DNA from: CAIWHR01 sp963724975
GTDB taxonomy: Bacteria; Pseudomonadota; Gammaproteobacteria; Burkholderiales; Casimicrobiaceae
Reading direction: 5' to 3'
Assembly (NCBI GenBank): GCA_963724975.1
Contig: CAVRXB010000002.1
Location: forward strand, 186,001-250,000
DNA: 64,000 nt
Below, in pieces: positions 56,367 through 64,000 of this stretch (positions within the stretch are counted from its first letter, which is position 1; the number at the start of each line of letters is the position of its first letter). The position numbers and the translations under genes are program-made. The notes under the pieces were generated by a model. It made no database searches. It had not been told where the DNA came from and was given only the letters and a program-made list of their open reading frames with translations.

Positions 56367-59300
56367 GTGCGCCTTACCCAGATCAAGCTCGCCGGGTTCA
56401 AATCGTTCGTGGACCCCACCACGATCGGCACGCCCGGACAACTCGTCGGCATCGTCGGCCCCAACGGCTGCGGCAAGTCGAACGTCATCGATGCCGTACG
56501 CTGGGTGCTCGGCGAATCGAAGGCCTCCGCGCTGCGCGGCGAGTCGATGCAGGACGTCATCTTCAATGGCGCCGGCGAGCGCAAGCCGGTCGGTCGTGCG
56601 TCGGTCGAGCTCATCTTCGACAACAGCGCGGGTCGCATCGGCGGGCAATGGGGCCAGTACGCCGAGCTGTCGATCAAGCGCGTGCTGACGCGCGACGGCG
56701 ATTCCACCTATTACATCAACAACATTCCGGTTCGCCGGCGCGACATCCACGACCTCTTCCTCGGCACCGGTCTCGGGCCGCGCGCCTACGCGATCATCGA
56801 GCAGGGAATGATCTCCCGCGTGATCGAGGCGAAGCCCGAGGAGCTTCGCATCTTCCTCGAGGAAGCGGCGGGTGTCTCGAAATACAGGGAACGACGTAAA
56901 GAGACCGAGGGGCGGCTTGCGGACAGCCGCGTCAACCTCGCCCGCGTCGAGGACATCCGGGTCGAGCTTGCGAGCCAGCTCGAGAAGCTCGAATCGCAGG
57001 CGCGGGTCGCCACCGAATATCGCCAGCATGAAACGCGCTTGAAAGAGGTGCAGGAGCTCCTCTGGTTTTCGAAACAGCAGGATGCCGCGGCAGCGCGCGA
57101 ACGGCATACGACATCGATCGCGAATCTTTCCGTCGCGTTCGAGAGCCTCCAAGCGGACGTGCGTGCAGCCGAAGCGCAGCAGGAAACGCTGCGTGCCGGC
57201 CATTACGCCGCTGGCGATGCGCTGCATGACAAGCAGGGCGCGTATTACGCGGCGAACTCCGAGGTCACTCGCCTCGAGCAGCAGCTTTCGTTCGCACGCG
57301 AATCCGAATCGCGCATCTCGCAGCAGGCGGCGCAACTGACCGAGCAACTGGGCGCGCTGGCGGGTCAGGAAACGGAGTTATCCGGCGACCGCGCAGCCGC
57401 AGAGACTGCGCTGGAGCAGGCGCTTTCGGCACGGGAAACGGCGGCCGCCGACGAAGCGACCGCCAAAGCCGCGCTTCCCGCGCTGGACCAGTCGCTGCAG
57501 AAGGCCGCCGCAGTGGCGACGGAAGTGCAGGAGCGAATCGCGCAGCAGGAACAGGGGATTCGCGTCATCGAGACGCGGCGCGAGAATCACGAGCGCGCGC
57601 TCGCTCAACTCGCGCAACGACGCGAGAAGCTCGAGACCGAGCAGTCAGGCCTCGCGGCGCCGGTTACGATTCAGATTGCGGACATCGAAGAGCAGTTGAG
57701 GCAGGAGACGGCCGAGCTGCAAGCGAAGGAGTCGGCGCAGATCACGCTGCGCGAAGCGGTGCAGGATCTGCAGGAGCGCCAGCGCGCAGCGGGCGATCTG
57801 GCGCAGGAGACCGGCCATCGGCTCGCCGATCTCGATGCGCGCGCGCAAGCACTCGCGGCGCTGCAGGCCAGGATCGGGCAGGGCAAGGACACGACGAAAT
57901 GGCAGGAGGAGCGCGGCCTCGCGAAAGCGCGTCGCCTTTGGCAGGGGCTCGACATCGAGCCTGGATGGGAAGATGCGCTCGAAGGCGTGTTGCGCGAACG
58001 TCTCGATGCAATCGAGGTTGCGCGCCTCGATGCCGTCAGCGAGTGGAGCAAAAGCGGAGGTGGAGATGGCGGCGCGCCGCCAGGGCGGATAGCCGTCTAC
58101 GCGCCCGGTACCGCCGCGGGCTTGGAAAATGCCGGCGGCGATGCGCTGCTCGCCAAGATCCGTACGGTGGAAAGCGGACTCGGTCGACTCCTTGCCGATT
58201 GGTTGCGGGGCGTGCGTTGCCGGGCCGGCCTCGCCGATGCGCTTCGCGAGCGCGGTTCGCTCGGCGTCGGCGAGGCCTTCGTCACGCCGCAAGGGCACCT
58301 CGTCACCGCGCAAGCGGTCAACTTCTTTGCGCCCGACAGCGAATTGCACGGCGTTCTTGCACGGCAGCGTGAGCTCGCCGAGCTGGCGGCGTTGATTGTC
58401 GCCGCGCGTTCGGCCGCCGAGTCCGCGCGCGACGCGCTCGCCGCGATCGACGCTGAGATGGCGCGCTCGCAGGATGCCTGGCATGCCGAGAGCCTCGCGT
58501 ACGCATCACAGCAGCGACGCTGCCACGACCTCGAGCTCGAGCTCCTGCAGGTCAAGCAGGCAGCCGAGACGGCGGCAAAACGCCGGGCACAGATTGCGGA
58601 GGAAATGTCTGCGATCGGTGCCGAGGAAGCTGCCGAGCAGGAGCGTGCTCGCACGCTTGCCACCGAGCTTGCCGACGCACAATCGGCGTTGCACGAGGAA
58701 TTCGGTATGCGCGACGCCGCCCGCAACGCGCGCAACGAAGTGGAGATCGCGCAGGCGCGCGGTCGCGAGCGTGCAAGACTCGCCGAGCGCGCGGCGCAGG
58801 AAGCAGCATTTGCCGAACGTAGCTGTCGGGAGCGTCTGGCCGAGCTCGAGCGCCGGCGTGAAGCGCTGGCTGCGCAAGTCGTCCAGCAGCAAACGCTGCT
58901 CACCCAGCTTTCGTCGGAGCGGCAAGCGATCGACTGGACGCCGGTAGAAGAGGCGCTGCAGCGGCAACTCGCAGTGCGCGGCGAAGCCGAGCAGGCGCTG
59001 GCATCGGCGCGGGATCGGCAGGAGGCTCTTGGTGCCGAGCTTCGCGCGGCCGACGAGGCGAAGCTCGCGGCGGCGCAGAAGCTCGATCCCGCCCGCGCGA
59101 AGATCGAGGAGATGCGCCTCAAGGAGCAGGCGGCGGCGCTGGCGGAGGAGCAATTCGCGCAGCAGCTCACCGAAGCGAACACCGATGTCAGCGGGCTCGC
59201 CGAAGCGTTGAAGGCGTTCGGCAGCAAATCGCTGCTGCCGGGCGAGATCGAGCGGCTGCAGGCTGCGATCGCCGAGTTGGGCGCCGTCAACCTCGCTGCG

Positions 59301-59906
59301 CTGGACGAGCTCGAGATCGCCCTCGAGCGCAAGCAATACCTCGATGCGCAGGCGGCTGACCTGACCGAGGCGATGGCCACGCTCGAAAGCGCAATCCGCC
59401 AGATCGATCGCGAGTCGCGCGCGCTGTTGCAGCAGACCTTCGATGCAGTGAACGAAAACTTCGCCAAGCTTTTCCCGGTGCTGTTCGGCGGCGGTCAGGC
59501 CCGGCTCGTTCTCACCGGCGAGGAAATCCTCGACTCCGGCGTTCAGGTCGTCGCTCAGCCGCCGGGCAAGCGCAATACTTCGATCCACCTTCTTTCCGGC
59601 GGCGAAAAGGCGCTCACGGCCATCTCGCTTGTGTTCGCGTTGTTCCAGTTGAATCCGGCGCCGTTCTGCCTGCTCGACGAGGTTGATGCGCCGCTGGACG
59701 ATCCCAACACCGGACGCTTCTGTCGGATGGTCACCTCGATGGCGGGCGGGACCCAGTTCGTGTTCATTTCGCACAACAAGATCACGATGGAGATGGCGGC
59801 GCAACTGATCGGCATCACGATGCCGGAGCCGGGCGTATCAAGGGTCGTGGCGGTCGACATCGCGGAGGCGATCGAGCTCGCCGGTTCGGGCGCAGCTGCG
59901 GCTTGA
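56367..59906 (+). CDS. smc: Chromosome partition protein Smc
   Basis: A chromosome-organising ATPase of 1179 residues. The N-terminal Walker A is GPNGCGKSN (residues 31-39) in a typical opening (RLTQIKLAGFKSFVDPT). Long coiled coils flank a hinge near residues 530-660, where the sequence is Gly-rich (SGGGDGGAPPG). The C-terminal head has the signature LSGGEKALTAISLVFALFQL and Walker B CLLDEVDAPLDDPN. GTG 56367 gives the family start MRLTQ; longer in-frame starts add an unrelated leader. The order smc-zipA-ligA is typical of betaproteobacteria. MukBEF is absent here, and ScpA/ScpB are not in the window. Confidence 0.96.
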   Translation: MRLTQIKLAGFKSFVDPTTIGTPGQLVGIVGPNGCGKSNVIDAVRWVLGESKASALRGESMQDVIFNGAGERKPVGRASVELIFDNSAGRIGGQWGQYAELSIKRVLTRDGDSTYYINNIPVRRRDIHDLFLGTGLGPRAYAIIEQGMISRVIEAKPEELRIFLEEAAGVSKYRERRKETEGRLADSRVNLARVEDIRVELASQLEKLESQARVATEYRQHETRLKEVQELLWFSKQQDAAAARERHTTSIANLSVAFESLQADVRAAEAQQETLRAGHYAAGDALHDKQGAYYAANSEVTRLEQQLSFARESESRISQQAAQLTEQLGALAGQETELSGDRAAAETALEQALSARETAAADEATAKAALPALDQSLQKAAAVATEVQERIAQQEQGIRVIETRRENHERALAQLAQRREKLETEQSGLAAPVTIQIADIEEQLRQETAELQAKESAQITLREAVQDLQERQRAAGDLAQETGHRLADLDARAQALAALQARIGQGKDTTKWQEERGLAKARRLWQGLDIEPGWEDALEGVLRERLDAIEVARLDAVSEWSKSGGGDGGAPPGRIAVYAPGTAAGLENAGGDALLAKIRTVESGLGRLLADWLRGVRCRAGLADALRERGSLGVGEAFVTPQGHLVTAQAVNFFAPDSELHGVLARQRELAELAALIVAARSAAESARDALAAIDAEMARSQDAWHAESLAYASQQRRCHDLELELLQVKQAAETAAKRRAQIAEEMSAIGAEEAAEQERARTLATELADAQSALHEEFGMRDAARNARNEVEIAQARGRERARLAERAAQEAAFAERSCRERLAELERRREALAAQVVQQQTLLTQLSSERQAIDWTPVEEALQRQLAVRGEAEQALASARDRQEALGAELRAADEAKLAAAQKLDPARAKIEEMRLKEQAAALAEEQFAQQLTEANTDVSGLAEALKAFGSKSLLPGEIERLQAAIAELGAVNLAALDELEIALERKQYLDAQAADLTEAMATLESAIRQIDRESRALLQQTFDAVNENFAKLFPVLFGGGQARLVLTGEEILDSGVQVVAQPPGKRNTSIHLLSGGEKALTAISLVFALFQLNPAPFCLLDEVDAPLDDPNTGRFCRMVTSMAGGTQFVFISHNKITMEMAAQLIGITMPEPGVSRVVAVDIAEAIELAGSGAAAA

Positions 59907-59948
59907 ATTTTGTCGTTCCCGCGTGCCGGTTATCGATCGGCGGCGCGT

Positions 59949-59954
59949 TATAAT
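59949..59954 (+). promoter_or_regulatory. Candidate -10 element upstream of zipA
   Basis: A perfect TATAAT lies 43 bases after the smc stop and 69 bases before the zipA start. No strong -35 is seen. It could allow transcription of zipA-ligA apart from smc. Confidence 0.4.
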
Positions 59955-60022
59955 TAACGCAATTGCCGGCCCGGACCTTCGGTTACGGAAACGGCGCGCA
60001 ACCCCGTTCATTCTGCGATCGC

Positions 60023-61180
60023 ATGACCTCCCTGCAACTGGGCCTTATCGCCGCTGGCGTCGTACTCGTCATTGGCGTGGTCATCTACAACTGGCTGCAG
60101 GAACGGCGAGTCCGCCGGCGGATTCATGAAGCCTTTCGCGACACGGGGTCGCCCAATGCGCGTGCCGGTCCGCGTGTCGAGCCGACGCTCGCAAGCGGCG
60201 CAAATTCCACTACATTACCGGAGAATCCGCCGGGTGACGCTGAAGCGGTCGACGACGCGGCGTACGAGCCGCCGCTCGACATCCAGACGCGCATCGCATC
60301 CGATCTCGCCGCCGAACCGGCGGCTGCCACCATCGCTCCAGCCGCGTTCGACCGAACTGCGAGCGAGCCGGATCCCGACATCGAGTGCATCGTGACTTTG
60401 CAGCCCGTGCGCCCGGTCAGCGCGGGCGCGATCGCGTCCGGGATGCACGCCCGGATCGGCAAGCCGCTCCGCTGGTTCGGGCGGCGCGACCCGGAGTCGC
60501 CCTGGAAGCGGCTGCGGGCCGATACCGCCGGCGAATTTTCCGAGATCGTCGCCTGCCTGCTGCTCGCGGATCGCGGCGGCGCGGCGAGTGTGCAACTGAT
60601 CGACGCATTCGCACGGCTTGCAGGTAGCGTTGCGGCGTCCGTGCCGGCCGCGTTCGTGCCACCGGATTCCGCACACGAATCCGCGCGCGCCGAAGCGCTA
60701 GACCGCATTTGCGCCGACCTCGACGTGCAAATCGGCCTTACGATACTAAAGACGGATACAACGATGATTCCCGGCACGCGGCTGCGCGGCGTTGCCGAAG
60801 CGTCGGGATTCCGGCTTGGTGACAGCGGACGATTCGAATGGGCGCAGGACGATACGGGCGTCGTGCTGTACACGCTCGGGAATTACAGGTCCGAACCGTT
60901 CACCGCTGAAACGCTGCGCCAGACGTCGACTCCCGGCGCCGTCTTCTTGCTCGACGTTCCGCATGTCGCCGACCCCGTGCGCGCCTTCGATCAGATGAAG
61001 CTCGCGGCGAAACGGATGGCGCAAACGCTCGACGCCACGCTCGTCGACGACAACCGGCGTCCCATCGACGATGGCGCGCTCGCGGCCATCCGCGAGCAGG
61101 TGCAGGCGACGGCGGCGGCATTGCGCAAGATGAACATCGAGCCGGGCAGCCCGCGGGCGCTGGCGCTGTTCGGTGGATGA
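60023..61180 (+). CDS. zipA: Cell division protein ZipA (FtsZ-binding)
   Basis: A bitopic membrane protein of 385 residues that ties FtsZ to the membrane. A single N-terminal helix (SLQLGLIAAGVVLVIGVVIY) is followed by a basic stretch, a low-complexity Ala/Pro/Glu linker (~45-125) and a C-terminal FtsZ-binding domain with VVLYTLGNYRSEPF, GAVFLLDVPHVADPVRAFD and KRMAQTLDATLVDDNRR. ATG 60023 puts the helix at the N-terminus; the longer start at 59963 does not. It is placed between smc and ligA. Confidence 0.88.
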   Translation: MTSLQLGLIAAGVVLVIGVVIYNWLQERRVRRRIHEAFRDTGSPNARAGPRVEPTLASGANSTTLPENPPGDAEAVDDAAYEPPLDIQTRIASDLAAEPAAATIAPAAFDRTASEPDPDIECIVTLQPVRPVSAGAIASGMHARIGKPLRWFGRRDPESPWKRLRADTAGEFSEIVACLLLADRGGAASVQLIDAFARLAGSVAASVPAAFVPPDSAHESARAEALDRICADLDVQIGLTILKTDTTMIPGTRLRGVAEASGFRLGDSGRFEWAQDDTGVVLYTLGNYRSEPFTAETLRQTSTPGAVFLLDVPHVADPVRAFDQMKLAAKRMAQTLDATLVDDNRRPIDDGALAAIREQVQATAAALRKMNIEPGSPRALALFGG

Positions 61181-61214
61181 CGGCGCAGCGTCGAATTTTT
61201 CCGCGCAAGCGCCG

Positions 61215-63287
61215 ATGAAAGCCGCGCGCACCAAGGCCGACAGCAGCGCCCCCGCCGCGCGAGTCGCGGCGCTGCGCCGCGAGATTGCCGCACACGATCA
61301 GCGCTATTACGTCCTCGACGCGCCGAGTGTGAGCGACGCCGAGTACGACACGCTTTACCGCGAGCTCGTCACACTCGAGTCTGCCCATCCCGAGCTCGTC
61401 ACGCCTGACTCGCCCACCCAACGTGTCGGCGGCGCTCCGCTCGCGCAGTTCGAGCCCGTGCGCCACACCGTGCCGATGTTGTCGATCCGCACCGAGACCG
61501 ACACGACTCCCGAAGCCGCCGCGAAATTCGACGCCCGCGTGCGCCGCGATCTTGGGCTTACGCCGGACGCGCCGCCCGTCGAATACACCGCCGAGCTAAA
61601 GTTCGACGGCCTTGCGATCAGCCTGCGCTACGAGAACGGCAAATTGGCGGTGGCGGCGACACGCGGCGACGGCGAGGTCGGCGAGGACGTGACCCGTAAC
61701 GTCCGCACCATCCGCGCCGTGCCGCAGCAGCTCTCGATGAAGAGTCCGCCCGCGGTGCTCGAAGTCCGTGGCGAGGTCTACATGACGCGTGCCGATTTCA
61801 TGCGATTGAACGAGCGGCAGCAGGGGGCAGGCCAGAAGACGTTCATCAATCCGCGCAATACGGCCGCCGGGGCGGTGCGGCAACTCGATCCGGCGATGAC
61901 CGCGCAGCGACCGCTGCGCTTTTTCGCTTACGGCGTTGGTGACTCGCAGGGGTTCAAGGCGCCGCCGACCCATTCGGCGTTGCTCGAGCTCTTCACCGCC
62001 GCCGGACTGCCGGTGAATCGCGAGCATCATGTGGCACGCGGCGCGGCCGACCTCATGGCGTTCTACCGCAGCGTCGCCGAGCGCCGTAACGACCTGCCGT
62101 TCGACATCGACGGCGTCGTTTACAAGGTCAATTCGCTCGAGCTGCAGCGCACGCTTGGATTCCTCACCCGAGAGCCGCGCTGGGCGGTGGCCCACAAGTT
62201 CCCGGCGGAGGAGATGGCAACGCAAGTCCTCGGCATCGATGTCAACGTCGGGCGCACCGGTGCGATTACTCCTATCGCTCGCCTTGTCCCGGTGTTCGTC
62301 GGCGGCGTGACCGTGACTAACGCAACGCTCCACAACGAAGACGAGATACGGCGCAAGGATGTCCACATCGGCGACACCGTCATCGTGCGGCGCGCGGGCG
62401 ACGTGATTCCGGAAGTGGTCCGCGTGCTTACGGAAAAGCGGCCGAAAAACGCGAAATCCTTCGTGATGCCGACCAAGTGTCCCGACTGCGGCTCGGCGGT
62501 CGTGCGCCTCGCTGACGAAGCGATTGCGCGCTGCTCCGGAGGGCTCTTCTGCCCGGCACAGCGCAAGCAGGCGTTGCTCCATTTCGCAAGTCGCCGCGCG
62601 CTCGACATAGAAGGCCTGGGTGAGAAGCTGGTCGAGCAACTGGTGGACGCGGGACTCGTCCACACGCCGGCGGATATCTACCGGCTCGACGTAGAGACAC
62701 TCGCGGGCCTCGAGCGCATGGCCGAAAAATCCGCGGCCAACGTCGTTGCCGCGATCGAGAAAGGCAAGGAGACGACGCTCGCCCGCTTCATCTACGCCCT
62801 CGGGATCCGGCAGGTCGGGGAGGCAACGGCCCGCGATCTGGCGCGGCATTTTGGCAATCTCGACGCCTTGATGGCAGCGACGATGGACGAGCTCGCTGGC
62901 GTGCGCGACGTCGGCCCTGTAGTGGCGGAGAGCATTTCGCGTTTCTTCGCCGAGCGGCACAATCGCGAGGTGATCGACGCCTTGCGCAAGCGCGGCGTGC
63001 ACTGGCGCGATACGGCGCCGCAACGCGCACCCGCGGGCAAGCTCGCCGGGTTTACGCTCGTGTTGACCGGAACGCTGCCTTCGCTGTCGCGCGAGGACGC
63101 GAAGGCGATGATCGAGGCGGAAGGCGGCAAAGTCGCGGGCAGCGTATCGACGAAGACCGACTATGTCGTGGCCGGCGAAGAGGCAGGAAGCAAGCTCGAC
63201 AAAGCGCAGGCGCTCGGCGTTCCCATCATCGATGAGGCGGAGTTCCGGAAGCTGTTGAAGACCGGCGCGCCGCCGAAATCCCGATGA
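61215..63287 (+). CDS. ligA: NAD-dependent DNA ligase
   Basis: An essential replication and repair enzyme of 690 residues. The adenylation-site Lys129 is in AELKFDGLAISLRY. The NAD-binding Ia region is HDQRYYVLDAPSVSDAEYD, the four-cysteine zinc finger is CPDCGSAVVRL...CSGGLFCPAQ, and helix-hairpin-helix repeats lie between ~490 and 580. The C-terminal BRCT domain (GFTLVLTGTLPSLSREDA) ends the protein. ATG 61215 is preferred; GTG 61173 overlaps the zipA end. Confidence 0.96.
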   Translation: MKAARTKADSSAPAARVAALRREIAAHDQRYYVLDAPSVSDAEYDTLYRELVTLESAHPELVTPDSPTQRVGGAPLAQFEPVRHTVPMLSIRTETDTTPEAAAKFDARVRRDLGLTPDAPPVEYTAELKFDGLAISLRYENGKLAVAATRGDGEVGEDVTRNVRTIRAVPQQLSMKSPPAVLEVRGEVYMTRADFMRLNERQQGAGQKTFINPRNTAAGAVRQLDPAMTAQRPLRFFAYGVGDSQGFKAPPTHSALLELFTAAGLPVNREHHVARGAADLMAFYRSVAERRNDLPFDIDGVVYKVNSLELQRTLGFLTREPRWAVAHKFPAEEMATQVLGIDVNVGRTGAITPIARLVPVFVGGVTVTNATLHNEDEIRRKDVHIGDTVIVRRAGDVIPEVVRVLTEKRPKNAKSFVMPTKCPDCGSAVVRLADEAIARCSGGLFCPAQRKQALLHFASRRALDIEGLGEKLVEQLVDAGLVHTPADIYRLDVETLAGLERMAEKSAANVVAAIEKGKETTLARFIYALGIRQVGEATARDLARHFGNLDALMAATMDELAGVRDVGPVVAESISRFFAERHNREVIDALRKRGVHWRDTAPQRAPAGKLAGFTLVLTGTLPSLSREDAKAMIEAEGGKVAGSVSTKTDYVVAGEEAGSKLDKAQALGVPIIDEAEFRKLLKTGAPPKSR

Positions 63288-63312
63288 CAACCACGTTCCT
63301 CTCTGACAGATC

Positions 63313-64000
63313 ATGACGATGCGCAAGATCACGAAGGCCGTTTTCCCCGTCGCCGGCATGGGCACGCGTTTTCTACCGGCCACCAAGGCGAGCCCGAAAG
63401 AGATGCTGCCGGTGGTCGACAAGCCGTTGATTCAATACGCGGTCGAAGAAGCCGCGGCTGCCGGCATCACCGACATGATCTTCATCACCGGACGCAACAA
63501 GCGCGCGATCGAGGACCATTTCGACAAGGCCTACGAGCTCGAAACCGAGCTCGCGCTTCGCAACAAGACCGACTTGCTGCAGCAGGTGCAGGGAGCAACG
63601 CCACCCGGCATCAACTGCATTTTCATCCGGCAATCGGAGGCGTTGGGACTCGGCCATGCCGTCCTGTGCGCAGCGCCCGTCGTCGGCGACGAGCCGTTTG
63701 CCGTGCTGCTGGCGGACGACCTGATCGACGCGCAAAAACCCGTGATGCAGCAGATGACCGAGCTTGCGCAGCGTGAGAATTGCTCGGTGATCGGCGTCAT
63801 GTCGGTGCCGGCCGAGGACGTCGGCAGTTGGGGTATCGTCGAGACGGGGCCCGCCAGCGGTCGCGTGGCGCCGATTTCACGAACCGTCGAGAAACCCAAG
63901 GCGGGAACGACGCCATCTACGCTGGCGGTTGTCGGTCGCTATGTGCTGACGCCGCGCATCTTCGACCATTTGCGTTCGATGCCGCCCGGCGCAGGTGGCG
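63313..64000 (+). CDS. galU: UTP-glucose-1-phosphate uridylyltransferase, partial
   Basis: An enzyme making UDP-glucose from glucose-1-phosphate and UTP; 229 codons lie in the window and the gene runs off the right edge. The nucleotide-binding signature is GMGTRFLPATKASPKEMLPV; then FITGRNKRAIEDHFD, QSEALGLGHAV and VLLADDLID follow, all typical of GalU. The start is ATG 63313 (MTMRKITKAVFPVAG) or ATG 63319. It lies 25 bases after ligA. Confidence 0.94.
   Translation, partial: MTMRKITKAVFPVAGMGTRFLPATKASPKEMLPVVDKPLIQYAVEEAAAAGITDMIFITGRNKRAIEDHFDKAYELETELALRNKTDLLQQVQGATPPGINCIFIRQSEALGLGHAVLCAAPVVGDEPFAVLLADDLIDAQKPVMQQMTELAQRENCSVIGVMSVPAEDVGSWGIVETGPASGRVAPISRTVEKPKAGTTPSTLAVVGRYVLTPRIFDHLRSMPPGAGG

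Noticed and set aside
61596..63422. Open frame of 608 codons on the minus strand
   Set aside because: Antisense to ligA and the start of galU, both strongly conserved.

Overview
This 64 kb window is GC-rich, densely coding chromosomal DNA. It most likely comes from a betaproteobacterium, perhaps a member or relative of Burkholderiales. Grounds: the smc-zipA-ligA gene order, narGHJI followed by a parvulin gene, Liv- and Dpp-type ABC transporters, and a 98-bp intergenic repeat that resembles a family I recall from Burkholderiales. There is no rRNA gene, so the placement is an inference. One tRNA gene is present (Thr, anticodon CGT). No CRISPR array, prophage or insertion sequence was seen.

Layout. 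1-5040 (minus strand): a Liv-type branched-chain amino acid ABC system (binding protein and a fused LivH-LivM permease that runs off the left edge), with a secreted subtilisin-like protease between the two parts. 5306-8830 (plus): a very large fused flavin/Fe-S oxidoreductase built like NfnL plus NfnS. 8896-22550: a respiratory nitrate reduction island. It holds a double-length NarK transporter reading left and, divergently, narK2-narGHJI-parvulin-nnrS reading right, with two FNR/Dnr-type boxes in the shared intergenic region. 22602-25122: small membrane or accessory genes (SirB-like, GNAT, DUF1127, DUF3455). 25185-30251 (minus): a sensory operon of OmpR-type regulator, NMT1/SsuA-like lipoprotein binding protein and multi-PAS hybrid kinase; the junction of the last two genes carries three tandem 98-bp repeats. 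30591-35058: small exported proteins, an alpha/beta hydrolase, a GFA protein, a DUF1254/1214 protein and a UspA-type protein. 35158-43363: tRNA-Thr, marC, rlmB, two peptidases, a DHDPS-family lyase and two lipoproteins. 43451-56231: two Dpp/Opp-type peptide ABC operons back to back. The left one (dppBC-X-DFA) has the only binding protein; the right one carries an M20 amidohydrolase and an M14-like peptidase. 56367-64000: smc, zipA, ligA and a partial galU.

How it fits together. The nitrate island imports nitrate and exports nitrite, reduces nitrate at the quinol pool, and probably responds to low oxygen or NO through the two boxes; NnrS fits NO exposure. The two Dpp operons look like peptide import coupled to intracellular peptide or acyl-amino-acid hydrolysis.

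Caution. Three genes (narK2, narG and a gene inside the left dpp operon) each carry exactly one extra base that duplicates its neighbour, and nnrS lacks a normal start codon. This pattern could be sequencing or assembly error or real decay; it cannot be decided from the sequence alone.
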